A DNA stretch of 64,000 nucleotides, taken from Azonexus sp. (lineage in GTDB: Bacteria > Pseudomonadota > Gammaproteobacteria > Burkholderiales > Rhodocyclaceae). The notes beneath the pieces are model-generated. The model saw only the letters and a program-made list of their open reading frames with translations, was not told the origin of the DNA and made no database searches. Position numbers and translations under genes: made by a program. Positions 12,501-20,711 of the stretch are shown piece after piece (the stretch's first letter is position 1; the number at the start of each line of letters is the position of its first letter). The stretch covers positions 1 to 64,000 of the forward strand of contig NZ_JAKLLH010000011.1 of the NCBI RefSeq assembly GCF_023150235.1, written 5' to 3'.

Positions 12501-13002
12501 GCAGCTACGCCAGGGCAAGACGGTGGAAGCGCTGGACCTGACCCAGCCGCTCGGGATCAGCACCGAAATCAACCTGCGCACCCCGGCGCTGTTACCCGAT
12601 GCCTACTGCCCGGATGTGCACGAACGCCTGACGCTGTACAAGCGCCTGGCCAACTGCGAAAGCGCCGAAGAACTCGACGCGATGCAGGAAGAACTGGTCG
12701 ACCGTTTCGGCGAATTGCCGCTGCAAGGGCAATCCTTGCTGGCGACACACCGTCTGCGCCTCTTGGTCAAGCCCTTGCTGATCCAGAAGCTGGATGCGAC
12801 GACCGACCAGATCACCCTGCAGTTCAGCCCGGAGTTCACGAAGAATCCACCCATCGAGCCGATCAAGATCATCAATTTGATCCAGAAGAACCGGAACTAT
12901 AAGCTGGCCGGACAGGATAAAATTTCTCTTTTGCGCCACTGCCCGGGCCTCAACGACAAGGTAGCGGCGATCAAGGACATGATACGCGAGCTGAGCAAAT
13001 GA
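9538..13002 (+). CDS. mfd: Transcription-repair coupling factor Mfd
   Basis: A 1154-residue Mfd of normal length. The N-terminal UvrB-like module (residues 1-350) is followed by the CarD-like RNA-polymerase-interaction domain (VGDPVVHESHGIGRYQGL, about 480), then helicase motifs: Walker A GDVGFGKTEVALRAAF, the DEEHRFG box, TATPIPRT, QLRGRVGRS, and a C-terminal TRCF domain. It displaces stalled RNA polymerase and recruits UvrA to transcribed-strand damage. The start is a GTG at 9538; a TATAAT at 9497-9502 may be its -10 box. The linker near residue 352 carries a degenerate half copy of the ACGGTCGACCGT palindrome. Confidence 0.97.
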   Translation: MRPSSLLPLPSLPQPGQRRDLPTVAGAADALLLAELAGAHQGRLFVAITENAADAQRLLEEIPWFAPQLRVRLLPDWETLPYDAFSPHQDLVSERLATLWASLQGELDILLVPASTAVYRLAPPEFLAAYTFAFKKGETVDAEKFRTQVTLAGYAHVTQVVSPGEYSIRGGLIDLFPMGSALPYRLDLFDDEIDSIKTFDVDSQRTLYPVPEVRLLPAREFPLDERGRTRFRQKFRESFEGDPAKSGIYKDVSQSIASAGIEYYLPLFFEETATLFDYLPRDALFITHGDASGAIAAFWRDTRSRHTLLQGDKSRPLLPPEELFLSDEIFFLAARNYGRLALTGKNAETSASTVKLPDIAVDRRAEDPLGKLRHWLANKPGRVLLLAESAGRRETLAAMLAEHGLKPAASADFAAFVAGDAPLALGVAPLHAGFMLAGSAAGTALSFITEAELYAGAPRRNRREAARKASFDNWLKDLTELKVGDPVVHESHGIGRYQGLIRMDLGNGEQEFLELHYANAAKLFVPVAQLHVISRYSGAEPDAAPLHTLGSGQWEKAKRKAAEQARDTAAELLALYAARAARQGHAFAFQENDYELFADGFGFEETADQAAAIAAVIEDMKSGKPMDRLVCGDVGFGKTEVALRAAFCAVAGGKQVAVLCPTTLLCEQHYQTFADRFADWPVKVAEISRFKTAKESAQALQELAEGKIDIIIGTHKLIGKDVKFNRLGLVVIDEEHRFGVRQKETLKAMRAEVDVLTLTATPIPRTLAMSMEGLRDFSVIATAPQKRLAIKTFVSKFSDGIIREAVLRELKRGGQVYFLHNEVDTIENMREKLEKLVPEARIVIGHGQMNERELERVMRDFTSQRANLLLCTTIIETGIDNPHANTILINRSEKFGLAQLHQLRGRVGRSHHQAYAYLLVQDEKALTKQAKQRLEAIQMSEELGSGFFLAMHDLEIRGAGEVLGDNQSGEMQEVGFNVFTEMLNRAVSQLRQGKTVEALDLTQPLGISTEINLRTPALLPDAYCPDVHERLTLYKRLANCESAEELDAMQEELVDRFGELPLQGQSLLATHRLRLLVKPLLIQKLDATTDQITLQFSPEFTKNPPIEPIKIINLIQKNRNYKLAGQDKISLLRHCPGLNDKVAAIKDMIRELSK

Positions 13003-14069
13003 CCAATAAACTAGAAAATGTGAATGTTTCCGCCTTCGATGCCATGCCAACGCCGGCGGAAATCCAGGATAAATTGCCGTTGACCGTGAGCGCCGAGACC
13101 ACCGTCGCCCACGGCCGCGAAGTGATGCGCCGCATCCTCGACCGCAAGGATCACCGCCTCTTCGTCGTCGTCGGCCCCTGCTCGATCCACGACCCGGTCG
13201 CCGGGCTCGATTACGCCCGCCGCCTCAAGGCACTCGCCGACGAAGTCTCCGACACCCTGGTGCTGGTGATGCGCGTCTATTTTGAAAAACCGCGCACCAC
13301 GGTGGGCTGGAAGGGCTACATCAACGACCCGTTCATGGACGACTCCTTCCAGGTCAATATCGGCATGGAAAAGGCCCGCGAGTTCCTGTTGGCGGTCAAT
13401 GAACTCGGCCTACCCGCCGGCACCGAAGCCCTCGACCCCTACGGCCCGCAGTACTACGGCGACCTGATCGCATGGACCGCCATCGGCGCCCGCACCACCG
13501 AATCGCAGACCCACCGCGAAATGTCGTCCGGCCTGTCCACCCCGGTCGGTTTCAAGAACGCGACCAACGGCGACCTCACCGTCGCCGTCAATGCAATTCT
13601 TTCCGCCTCGCGCCCGCACTCCTTCCTCGGCATCAACAGCGACGGCCGCGTCGCCATCGTCCGCACCACCGGCAACGCCTACGGCCACGTCGTGCTGCGC
13701 GGCGGCGACGGCAAGCCCAACTACGACACGGTCTCGGTCACCGTCGCCGAGCAGGCGATTGCCAAGGGCAAGCTGCCGGCCAACATCGTCGTCGACTGCT
13801 CGCACGCCAACAGTTCCAAGAAGCCGGAACTGCAGCCGCTGGTGATGAACGACGTAGTCAATCAGATCCGCAACGGCAACAAGTCGCTGGTCGGGGTGAT
13901 GATCGAATCCAACCTCGAAGCCGGCAACCAGGCGATCCCCGCCGACCTCAGCCAGCTCAAGTACGGCTGTTCGGTCACCGACGGTTGCGTCGACTGGGAC
14001 GCCACCGAGAAGATGATCCGCGACGCCGCCGTGATGCTGCGCGACGTGCTGCCCGAGCGTCTGGGCTGA
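12999..14069 (+). CDS. aroG: 3-deoxy-7-phosphoheptulonate (DAHP) synthase, class I
   Basis: A 356-residue type I DAHP synthase that condenses phosphoenolpyruvate and erythrose 4-phosphate in the first step of aromatic amino acid synthesis. Recognisable segments are VVVGPCSIHDP with its metal-binding cysteine, VYFEKPRTTVGWKGYINDP, GARTTESQTHREMSSGLS, GFKNATNGD and VDCSHANSSK. The ATG overlaps the mfd stop by 4 nt, indicating translational coupling. Which aroF/G/H feedback type it is cannot be told by eye. Confidence 0.95.
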   Translation: MTNKLENVNVSAFDAMPTPAEIQDKLPLTVSAETTVAHGREVMRRILDRKDHRLFVVVGPCSIHDPVAGLDYARRLKALADEVSDTLVLVMRVYFEKPRTTVGWKGYINDPFMDDSFQVNIGMEKAREFLLAVNELGLPAGTEALDPYGPQYYGDLIAWTAIGARTTESQTHREMSSGLSTPVGFKNATNGDLTVAVNAILSASRPHSFLGINSDGRVAIVRTTGNAYGHVVLRGGDGKPNYDTVSVTVAEQAIAKGKLPANIVVDCSHANSSKKPELQPLVMNDVVNQIRNGNKSLVGVMIESNLEAGNQAIPADLSQLKYGCSVTDGCVDWDATEKMIRDAAVMLRDVLPERLG

Positions 14070-14081
14070 AGGCCAAAGCCG

Positions 14082-14393
14082 ATGCATCCGGCCAAGGTGG
14101 TCCGCGCGCAGGTCAGAACGCTGACCGACCTGCCCAATATCGGGCCAGCCATGGCCGGCGACCTGCGCCAGCTCGGCATCAATGAGCCGGCACAACTCAA
14201 GGGGCGCGATCCGTTCGCGCTCTACGACCAACTCTGTGCGATCACCGGGCAGCGCCATGACCCGTGCGTGATCGACGTCTTCATCTCGATCACCCGCTTC
14301 ATGGATGGCGCCGATGCACACGCCTGGTGGCACTACACCGGCGAACGCAAAGCCATCCAGCAGCAGCGGGCCGCCACACGCCGAACATCATGA
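14082..14393 (+). CDS. Small helix-hairpin-helix protein (Cdd1-like)
   Basis: A 103-residue protein with an N-terminal helix-hairpin-helix signature (LTDLPNIGPAMAGDLRQLGI, residues 14-33) and a conserved second half (LYDQLCAITGQRHDPCVIDVFISITRFMDG, then WWHYTGERK). This matches the family annotated as pathogenicity locus Cdd1 or mitomycin-resistance-like protein. The fold suggests DNA binding, but no biochemical role is established as far as I know. It starts 12 nt after aroG and its stop overlaps the serB start by 4 nt. Confidence 0.85.
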   Translation: MHPAKVVRAQVRTLTDLPNIGPAMAGDLRQLGINEPAQLKGRDPFALYDQLCAITGQRHDPCVIDVFISITRFMDGADAHAWWHYTGERKAIQQQRAATRRTS

Positions 14394-15229
14394 ATCTGAT
14401 CATCCAGGGCGGCGCCCTGCCGACTTTTCTCCTTGACCGCATTTTTGCCGCCACCGGCGCGTCGACCGTGGAACCGCGTCCGCCGCAGGTGGTGCGCTTG
14501 CTGGGCGCGACGCGCACGCCGGCGTTCGACGAACTGATCCCGCTGATCGAAGCTGAAAAGCTCGACTGGGCTTTTGTCCCCGCCGGCAAGAAGCTGTCCG
14601 ATTTCGGGCTGATCTGCTTCGACATGGATTCGACGCTGATCACCATCGAGTGCATCGACGAACTGGCTGACTTTGCCGGCAAGAAGGCCGAGGTTTCCGC
14701 AGTCACCGAAGCGGCGATGCGCGGCGAGATCGACTACCGCGAGAGCCTGCGCCGCCGCCTGGCGCTGATGGCCGGCCTCGATGCCCGCGTCCTCGCCCGT
14801 GTTTACGGCGAACGCCTGCTGCTCTCCGACGGAGCACGCGAGCTGCTCGAAGCCTGCCAGAACGCCGGCCTGCGCACCGCGATCCTGTCCGGCGGCTTCA
14901 CCTATTTCACCGAACGCCTGCGCATCGAACTCGGTCTCGATTTCGCCACCTCGAACGAGCTGGAAATCGTCGGCGGCAAACTCAGCGGCCGCGTCGTCGG
15001 CGACATCGTCGACGCCAGCGCCAAGGCCCACCACCTGCTGCGCCTGCGCGACGAACTCGGTCTCACCAAGGAACAGGTGATCGCCTGCGGCGACGGCGCC
15101 AACGACCTGCTGATGCTGGCCGAAGCCGGCCTCTCGGTGGCCTTCCGCGCCAAACCGGCGACCCGCGCCAAGGCCGACATGGCGATCAACTTCGGCGGAC
15201 TCGATGCACTGCTCAAGCTGTTCGACTGA
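14390..15229 (+). CDS. serB: Phosphoserine phosphatase
   Basis: A 279-residue HAD-superfamily phosphatase carrying out the last step of serine synthesis. Catalytic motif I is FDMDSTLI (nucleophile Asp plus acid/base Asp), motif II ILSGGFTYF, and motif IV ACGDGANDLLMLAEAG. The cap region has ECIDELADFAGKKAEVSAVTEAAM. The first 75 residues form the small regulatory domain found in many proteobacterial SerB proteins. The start at 14390 overlaps the previous stop. Confidence 0.97.
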   Translation: MNLIIQGGALPTFLLDRIFAATGASTVEPRPPQVVRLLGATRTPAFDELIPLIEAEKLDWAFVPAGKKLSDFGLICFDMDSTLITIECIDELADFAGKKAEVSAVTEAAMRGEIDYRESLRRRLALMAGLDARVLARVYGERLLLSDGARELLEACQNAGLRTAILSGGFTYFTERLRIELGLDFATSNELEIVGGKLSGRVVGDIVDASAKAHHLLRLRDELGLTKEQVIACGDGANDLLMLAEAGLSVAFRAKPATRAKADMAINFGGLDALLKLFD

Positions 15230-15388
15230 AGCGCCGGCCCGGTGACGCGTTATTCCCGTTGCCGAAAGTCCTGGCGGCGGCACTTCTTCCTCGATTGTTT
15301 CTTCCGGCTCGCGGCAAGGAGGCGAAGGGGAGCGAAGGAGAGGGGAGCCGCAAAAGGCCACGGGCTGGCGAGGGAAAATGGGCGTCGA

Positions 15389-15404
15389 TCACGGTCGACC
15401 GTGA
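15389..15404. repeat. ACGGTCGACCGT palindrome, copy 1
   Basis: A perfect 16-nt palindrome (TCACGGTCGACCGTGA) in the serB to CheW/CZB spacer (15230-15480), which otherwise shows no gene. Confidence 0.9.
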
Positions 15405-15480
15405 AAAATGGCAAAAATGCGCTGCCCGGCTTGCGGTTACAATCCCTCGCATCCCTTTCTTCCACGGATTTTTTCCGATC

Positions 15481-16245
15481 ATGAACAGTCGCCCTGGCTC
15501 CGCACTGGAAGTCCTCCTGATCCAGGTAGGCAGCAAGACCTTCGCTCTGCCGCTTGCCGCCGTCCGCTATATAGACCGCATGCCGCCGGAGTTTTGCAGC
15601 AGCGGCGCGGGGGTCGAGGATTATTTCGTCTTCGAGGAAGAAGCCCTGAGCTTCATTTCGCTCTGGGACAGACTCGGACAGGACTCGGCTTACGCCGAAT
15701 ACGATGCCATGCAGCAGATGCTGCCGCAACGTCGCCAGGACCATCTCGACTGGATGTCCGCGCTGGAACACTCCCTGCGTAGCGGCGCCCCTTTCAGCAA
15801 GGCCCGCAATCCGCACGACTGCGCCTTTGGCCAGTGGTTCTACGCCTATCGGCCGAGCGATCGCCGCCTGAGCCTGCTACTCTCCCAGTTCGAGCAGCCG
15901 CACGCCATTATCCACGGCCTGGCCGACCGCCTGCTGGCGATGGTCGATCATGGCCAGCAGGCAGCCGCGCTTGCCGAATTCGAGACGGCCCGCGACACCA
16001 CGCTGGCCACCCTGATGCAGTTGTTCGATTCGGCCAGCCAGTTGATCGTCGAATTGCAGCGCCGCATCGCGGTCATTCTCGGCAGCGGCGAGCAGGCACG
16101 AGCCCTTGGTGCCGATGCCGTGCGGGACATCGTTCTGGTTCCCCCGGAACGTTGCAAATCGCCACACGGCAGCGGGCCGGTCGCCGGCCTGATCCTGCTC
16201 GACGACGGCCACTTGGTGCCGCTCATCGACTGGAAAAGACTCTAA
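15481..16245 (+). CDS. CheW-like domain split by a zinc-binding CZB domain
   Basis: A 254-residue protein, no signal peptide. Residues about 8-34 (EVLLIQVGSKTFALPLAAVRYIDRMP) look like the first strands of a CheW fold and the last about 20 residues (GLILLDDGHLVPLIDWKRL) like its closing strands. Between them, residues about 90-195 form a chemoreceptor zinc-binding domain: a histidine in ALEHSL, the core NPHDCAFGQWFYAY and histidines in QPHAIIH, fitting the usual 3His-1Cys site. CZB domains respond to zinc or hypochlorous acid, so this may be a soluble scaffold-like sensor. The start at 15481 excludes a repeat-bearing leader. No other chemotaxis gene is nearby. Confidence 0.75.
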   Translation: MNSRPGSALEVLLIQVGSKTFALPLAAVRYIDRMPPEFCSSGAGVEDYFVFEEEALSFISLWDRLGQDSAYAEYDAMQQMLPQRRQDHLDWMSALEHSLRSGAPFSKARNPHDCAFGQWFYAYRPSDRRLSLLLSQFEQPHAIIHGLADRLLAMVDHGQQAAALAEFETARDTTLATLMQLFDSASQLIVELQRRIAVILGSGEQARALGADAVRDIVLVPPERCKSPHGSGPVAGLILLDDGHLVPLIDWKRL

Positions 16246-16277
16246 GCACCGTCACCGGGCGCCGCATCGCCCGCGCC

Positions 16278-17057
16278 TCACTCGAAGTCGTGCGCGATCC
16301 GGTAATGCCCGGGGCGCGCCGCATCGGCCACGGCAATGGCGCTCAGCAGTTGACGGAGCGGCGAACTGGCGTCGGGGGCGATCTCGATCCGGGCGTCGAT
16401 GGCCCGCGCCCGTCCTTCGCGCGTCAGGGTGGCTTCGCCGGCCAGACGGAGGGCAGCGGATTCGCGACTGCCAAAGGCAAGACGCCCGCCGCTTGCCGCC
16501 GCAAAGGCCCAATGGACGGTGAGCGGCGGCAGATTCCGCTCCGGAAGAAGATCGAGGACGAGCTCGCTTCCCTCGATCTCTGCCTCGCCGCTCCAGCCCT
16601 CGGCCAGCACATAGTGCCACTGCCCGTGCCGGATGCCGATTCGCCCCGACCAGCCCGAACCCGGCAATCCCGGCCAGATCAGCGGGAAGCGCATTGGCCG
16701 TGTCAGCTGCAGATTCTCGGCCTTCAGCACAATCCCCAGCGGATGCGGAGCCACCCGGATGCTGCCGCCGGCGAGGTCGATACGCCACAAGCCGCTCAGA
16801 ACCCGTTCCGGCCCCCAGCGCACCTCGCCCAGATCGTGCCAGGCAGCGTCGGGCGCGGCGCGCAGGAAGAGGCGCCCTGACCCCTGCCACAGCTGGCCCT
16901 CGGGCACGGCCAGCAGACAGCGTTGCGCACAGCGCGATGCGAGCATTTCGGCAAGAATGCTGGCCGGCAGACGGACGAGGACCAGCAGGAAAAGCGCGCA
17001 AGAAATCAGCAGCGCCTGCCGCCATGCACGCCTCCGCTGCCGGCCGATCCCGTTCAT
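16278..17057 (-). CDS. gspN: Type II secretion system protein N
   Basis: A 259-residue GspN, the last gene of the gsp operon. One N-terminal membrane segment (ALLISCALFLLVLVRLPASIL, about 15-35) is followed by a periplasmic beta-rich domain with WRIDLAGGSIRVAPHPLG and ENLQLTRPM, typical of GspN. Its exact function is not settled and it is absent from some type II systems. The start MNGIGRQ at 17057 overlaps the gspM stop by 4 nt. Confidence 0.85.
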   Translation of the reverse strand: MNGIGRQRRRAWRQALLISCALFLLVLVRLPASILAEMLASRCAQRCLLAVPEGQLWQGSGRLFLRAAPDAAWHDLGEVRWGPERVLSGLWRIDLAGGSIRVAPHPLGIVLKAENLQLTRPMRFPLIWPGLPGSGWSGRIGIRHGQWHYVLAEGWSGEAEIEGSELVLDLLPERNLPPLTVHWAFAAASGGRLAFGSRESAALRLAGEATLTREGRARAIDARIEIAPDASSPLRQLLSAIAVADAARPGHYRIAHDFE

Positions 17058-17578
17058 GGCCGCTCCTGCAGGCTGCGGAATTCGGCCTCGACCTCGATCT
17101 GGCCGCTCTGCCCGGCGACGGCGTTCACCTGGCAGCGGTACAGCGACCAGCGCCGCTCGCCATGCAGTTTCGCCACCCAGTCCAGCCACTGCGCGGCGTC
17201 GACCCGGCCACGGAAAAGCAGCTCGCCCCGGGGGCCGGCCTGCGCGCTGACCTGGGTTCCCAGGGCACGGGCCTGGACGGCCAGTTCCTTCACGCCGACC
17301 TCGGCGAGCCGATCCGGCTTCGCATCCCGCGCCCGCAGCAGGCTGGCCCGCTCGGCCAGGGCACGAACCTGTTCGGCCGTCTGCGCCAGACGCGGCAGCT
17401 GCTGCCGCAGCTTTTTTCGCTCATGATGCAGCACCCAGGCGGATTGAAGGCAGAGCGAACCCAGCAGCACCAGCGCCAGTATCTGCAGAATGCGCCGTTC
17501 GCGCGGATTCCGCTGCGCCCAAAAACGCTGCCCGGCCGGCCACGCCGGAAGAGCACCATGCTGGCGATTGTTTGTCAT
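17054..17578 (-). CDS. gspM: Type II secretion system protein M
   Basis: A 174-residue GspM. A short cytoplasmic N-terminus with RNPRERRILQILALVLLG leads into a single membrane span (about 29-48), then a periplasmic coiled coil (HERKKLRQQLPRLAQTAEQVRALAERASLL) and a ferredoxin-like domain. It binds GspL in the inner-membrane platform. The start at 17578 overlaps gspL by 4 nt; an upstream ATG would extend into gspL without family resemblance. Confidence 0.9.
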   Translation of the reverse strand: MTNNRQHGALPAWPAGQRFWAQRNPRERRILQILALVLLGSLCLQSAWVLHHERKKLRQQLPRLAQTAEQVRALAERASLLRARDAKPDRLAEVGVKELAVQARALGTQVSAQAGPRGELLFRGRVDAAQWLDWVAKLHGERRWSLYRCQVNAVAGQSGQIEVEAEFRSLQERP

Positions 17579-18798
17579 CGTCCCTCTCCCGTGCTCAGCG
17601 TCACTTCCAGCATTCCTTCCCGCCGTTCCTGGCCACAGTGCAGGCCGGCGGCACGGCATGCCACGAGCAGTTCATCGACATCCGTGCCGGCCTCGCCAGC
17701 CAAGCGCGCCCGCAAGCGGCCATCGCCGTAATCGAGAGCGAGCAGGCGTCCGGCCAGGGCCGGCGCTTCGGAAAACGGGGCGAGCAAATTCAGAAAATCT
17801 CCCGCCCCCAGGCGCCCTTGCGCGCTTTCCAGGGCGTCAACATGGCGTTGCAACTGCAAGACGGCGTCCACCTGCGCGCCGCCGGGGAAAATCCGGGCAA
17901 ATTCACGGTCGACCGTGAATTTGTACTCTTTTGCCTGGTAAGCCATCCACCCCCAGTCAGCCAGGGCAGCGAGCAAGGCCAGGGCCAGAAAGCCGAGGGC
18001 GAGGAAGGCCGGGTAACGCAACTGCCGACGCCAGGCCGGCGCCCGCGCCGGAACCGCGAGCGGGCCGTAGAGAAAGCCGGCACCGCCGGGCGGCAAGCGT
18101 TGGGGCGCGGCCAGTAGTTGCAGTGTCTGGCGGTCGGCGGCCGCCAGCTCCGCGAGCAATTCCGCCTCGGTGCCGCCCTCGCTTCCACCCTCGTCCGCCA
18201 GGTAGCCGCAGCGGAGCGGAAAATCCACGCCAGCCCCGGCCAGCGCACTCCGCCAGGCGCCGAGCTCGGCAACGGCAATCGCCATGCCCCCCGGCTCGGG
18301 AAAACGGATATTCAGCCTGCCGCCCACCCACATCGCCTCGCCGGCGGGCAAGGTAAAAATCAGCGGCCAGGCGCTGCGCACGTACAGCCCGAGTTCGCCC
18401 AGGCGCTGGCACAAGGCATGCAGACGGGCCTGGGCCAGCACCCCCACCATCCGCGCCGCGCCGGCCGGTTGCGCTCCCTCGTCGAGAACCACGAAGGACA
18501 GTCGCGCCGGGTCGTCGAGAAGGTCGTCTTCGAGCACGGCCGCCAGGACTTCCGGCGACTGCGCCCGATTTCCCGCCGGGAGGACGGCCGCATGCACGGC
18601 AACCTGGATGCCGGCAAGCAGCAGATCGCAAGGCAGCCCCTGCGTCTCGCCGTCGGCCGAGGCCGGCGGGCGCGGCCACGACTCCGGGCCGCCACAGCCG
18701 CTTTCCAGCGTTCGCCCCCGCTCGTCGCGCAATATCCACGGGCATTCGCGCCGTGGATCGGGCCAGTCATCGGGAACGATCAGGGTAAGGGTCGGCAT
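17575..18798 (-). CDS. gspL: Type II secretion system protein L
   Basis: A 407-residue GspL. The cytoplasmic actin-like domain (residues 1-250) normally recruits the GspE ATPase; a membrane span (FLALGFLALALLAALADWGW, near 272-291) precedes a periplasmic ferredoxin-like domain. Just after the span, residues KFTVDREF are encoded by a perfect 24-bp palindrome (17899-17922) of the repeat family described here, so the repeat is translated in frame without breaking the gene. The start overlaps gspK at 18798. Confidence 0.92.
   Translation of the reverse strand: MPTLTLIVPDDWPDPRRECPWILRDERGRTLESGCGGPESWPRPPASADGETQGLPCDLLLAGIQVAVHAAVLPAGNRAQSPEVLAAVLEDDLLDDPARLSFVVLDEGAQPAGAARMVGVLAQARLHALCQRLGELGLYVRSAWPLIFTLPAGEAMWVGGRLNIRFPEPGGMAIAVAELGAWRSALAGAGVDFPLRCGYLADEGGSEGGTEAELLAELAAADRQTLQLLAAPQRLPPGGAGFLYGPLAVPARAPAWRRQLRYPAFLALGFLALALLAALADWGWMAYQAKEYKFTVDREFARIFPGGAQVDAVLQLQRHVDALESAQGRLGAGDFLNLLAPFSEAPALAGRLLALDYGDGRLRARLAGEAGTDVDELLVACRAAGLHCGQERREGMLEVTLSTGEGR
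17899..17922. repeat. ACGGTCGACCGT palindrome, copy 2, inside gspL
   Basis: A perfect 24-nt palindrome centred between 17910 and 17911, with AAATTC and GAATTT outer arms. It is read in frame as KFTVDREF just after the GspL membrane span. Confidence 0.95.
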
Positions 18799-19730
18799 TA
18801 TCGGTTCGAGATCCAGAGAATTCGCGGCTGCGGTAAATGTGGCTGGCGCTGGAGCAGGCTCTGCAGTTGGCTTCGGCTGCGGGCACCGCTCACCTGCACG
18901 CGGGCAAGAAAATACTGGCTGACGGTGGTCAGATCCACGAGTGCGGCCAATTGCGCCTTGTCGCCCAGGCGCCGGCGGAATTCGGCGACATCGCGAAAAG
19001 GCAGGCCGACCCGCTGCCGGGTCAGGTTGCGCGCGGCATCGAGATCCAGGCCCGGCAGAACGGCAAACAGCACCTCGGCGCCGGCCGTATTGACATTGAT
19101 CGCCTGGCTGCCGGGCAGGACGGTCGCGTGCGCCGCCAATTGCCCCATCGCCTTGCCGGCATAGCCGGGAACCCCGGCCAGGTCACCCCAGAGCAGAAGC
19201 CGCCGGCGTGACTGGCCGCTGGCCTCGGCCTGGGTGGCGGCCGCCGCCTCCGGCCTTGCCGCCAGATGGCGGAGCAAGGCATCGGCCAATGCATCGGGCA
19301 GGGCAAGCGCGGACAAGAGACGCCGATAGGCAGCGAGGGCGCTCTTGTCGACCACGCCGCCGGCGAGCACCAGGTTATTGAGATTGAATCGCCCTTGCAG
19401 GTCGGCGATCCGCCCGGAAACTTCCTTGTCTCCCTGGCGCAGGGGCGGCAGGATACGCGCCCATTCCTCATCCAGGGTATCGATGGCGGAACGACGGGCA
19501 TCGACCCCGAGCACGACCCGGCAAAAATCGAGTGCCGCATGGGCAAGAGCCGTCGCCTGATCCTTTTCCCGCATCAGCGCGACGCTTTCGATCCAGTGAT
19601 CCATGCGTTGCAGCAGCCAGGTCGCCGTGGTCGCCGCCAGCGCCACGACCAGAATCGCCGTGACCACCGCCCCGCCCTTCTGCTGCGGTCGACGCGGAAA
19701 AATGCGGAAAATGCGCTTGCCGGAAAGCAT
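18798..19730 (-). CDS. gspK: Type II secretion minor pseudopilin K
   Basis: A 310-residue GspK. After a basic leader (MLSGKRIFRIFPRRPQQKGGAVVTAILVVAL) the prepilin hydrophobic stretch begins near residue 20, and a large periplasmic domain follows with GRFNLNNLVLAGG, INVNTAGAEVLFAVLPGLD and ARVQVSGA. GspK forms the pseudopilus tip with GspI and GspJ and lacks the usual Glu5, as here. The start at 19730 lies 1 nt after the gspJ stop. Confidence 0.93.
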   Translation of the reverse strand: MLSGKRIFRIFPRRPQQKGGAVVTAILVVALAATTATWLLQRMDHWIESVALMREKDQATALAHAALDFCRVVLGVDARRSAIDTLDEEWARILPPLRQGDKEVSGRIADLQGRFNLNNLVLAGGVVDKSALAAYRRLLSALALPDALADALLRHLAARPEAAAATQAEASGQSRRRLLLWGDLAGVPGYAGKAMGQLAAHATVLPGSQAINVNTAGAEVLFAVLPGLDLDAARNLTRQRVGLPFRDVAEFRRRLGDKAQLAALVDLTTVSQYFLARVQVSGARSRSQLQSLLQRQPHLPQPRILWISNR

Positions 19731-19731
19731 C

Positions 19732-20337
19732 TCAACCCGCCGCCGGCAAATCGAAGATGCGCTCGATACGGCGTCCGTCCGGCAGGACCAGCTCGAAGCG
19801 AATGGCGCGCGGCAAATCGCCGCCCTGTGCGCTCGTGCTCCACGTCCGGCGCCACGTGCCATGGCGGTCGAGACAGGCCATATCGATCTGGCGCAAACCG
19901 TCGAGCAGGCGCAAACGCCTTACGGCGGCAGTTTCCTCGCGCCCCGACCAGAGCAGCAACCAGAGCGTGCCGCCGTCACCGCCGTCGCCCTCTTCCCAAC
20001 GATAGGCCACCCGCTGCGCCTCGCCCGTCGTCCAGGCCGGGCGCACGAAGCTCAGTTGCCCGCTGCGACGCCCTTGCTCATCAGCCGCGCTCAATTGCCA
20101 GAAAGCCGCGTCACTGCCGGGCGAGAGCGCCGGCGGCAAGGCCTGGCGCAAGTCGTTTCCGATGCGCTCGAAGGCCGCGGCCAGCGTCTGCCACTCATCG
20201 GCATGCTGCCCCAACCGGGCGGAAGCCAGGCGAACCTGGTCGAGACCGCGATAGCCGAGCACGCCGACCACCGCCAGCAAGGTGACGGCAACAAGCACCT
20301 CGATCAGGCTGAAACCTCCTGCCCGCCCCGGTCTCAC
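19732..20337 (-). CDS. gspJ: Type II secretion minor pseudopilin J
   Basis: A 201-residue pseudopilin. The prepilin peptidase site is RAGGFSLIEVLVAVTLLAVVG with Glu5 of the mature chain. The body has QADEW-like helices and ends QIDMACLDRHGTWRRTW and AIRFELVLPDGRRIERIFDL. The start is a GTG at 20337 overlapping the gspI stop (GTGA); every upstream ATG lies inside gspI in another frame. It belongs to the GspI-J-K tip complex. Confidence 0.92.
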   Translation of the reverse strand: MRPGRAGGFSLIEVLVAVTLLAVVGVLGYRGLDQVRLASARLGQHADEWQTLAAAFERIGNDLRQALPPALSPGSDAAFWQLSAADEQGRRSGQLSFVRPAWTTGEAQRVAYRWEEGDGGDGGTLWLLLWSGREETAAVRRLRLLDGLRQIDMACLDRHGTWRRTWSTSAQGGDLPRAIRFELVLPDGRRIERIFDLPAAG

Positions 20338-20711
20338 AAGCCCCCCACGAAACTGTTCAGTTGTGCCAGGGGCTGCGAGCTTCCCGCCGCATGCACCCGG
20401 ATCTCGACGCGACGAAACATCTCCTGCGGCATGGCGCCGACCGTCATCTGCCAGGCGAAGCGTTCGCCGCCCAATTCGGTCTCGCCTCTTTCCTCGCCGG
20501 GTGGCGGCACCTGGCGCGTCGCCCGCAACGAGGCGAGGCGGTTTTCCGCCACCCAAGCCGCCAATTGCCGCGAACGCAGGGCGTCGGCCGTATCCGAGCT
20601 GCCGACCCCGGCCCGTATCGCGGCCACCAGGCCAATGGCCAGGATCGCCAGGGCGACGAGAACCTCGATCAAGGTAAAGCCCGCCAGCGGCAGGCGAGTG
20701 CGCGGACTCAT
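20334..20711 (-). CDS. gspI: Type II secretion minor pseudopilin I
   Basis: A 125-residue pseudopilin beginning MSPRTRLPLAGFTLIEVLVALAILAIGL, with the Gly-Phe cleavage site, Glu5 and the characteristic later motif LAAWVAENRLASLRA. GspI nucleates the pseudopilus tip. The start at 20711 overlaps the gspH stop by 4 nt. Confidence 0.95.
   Translation of the reverse strand: MSPRTRLPLAGFTLIEVLVALAILAIGLVAAIRAGVGSSDTADALRSRQLAAWVAENRLASLRATRQVPPPGEERGETELGGERFAWQMTVGAMPQEMFRRVEIRVHAAGSSQPLAQLNSFVGGL

Noticed and set aside
15259-15480. An N-terminal extension of the CheW/CZB protein
   Set aside because: It reads through palindrome copy 1 and an Arg/Lys/Gly-rich spacer; the domain starts right after the ATG at 15481.
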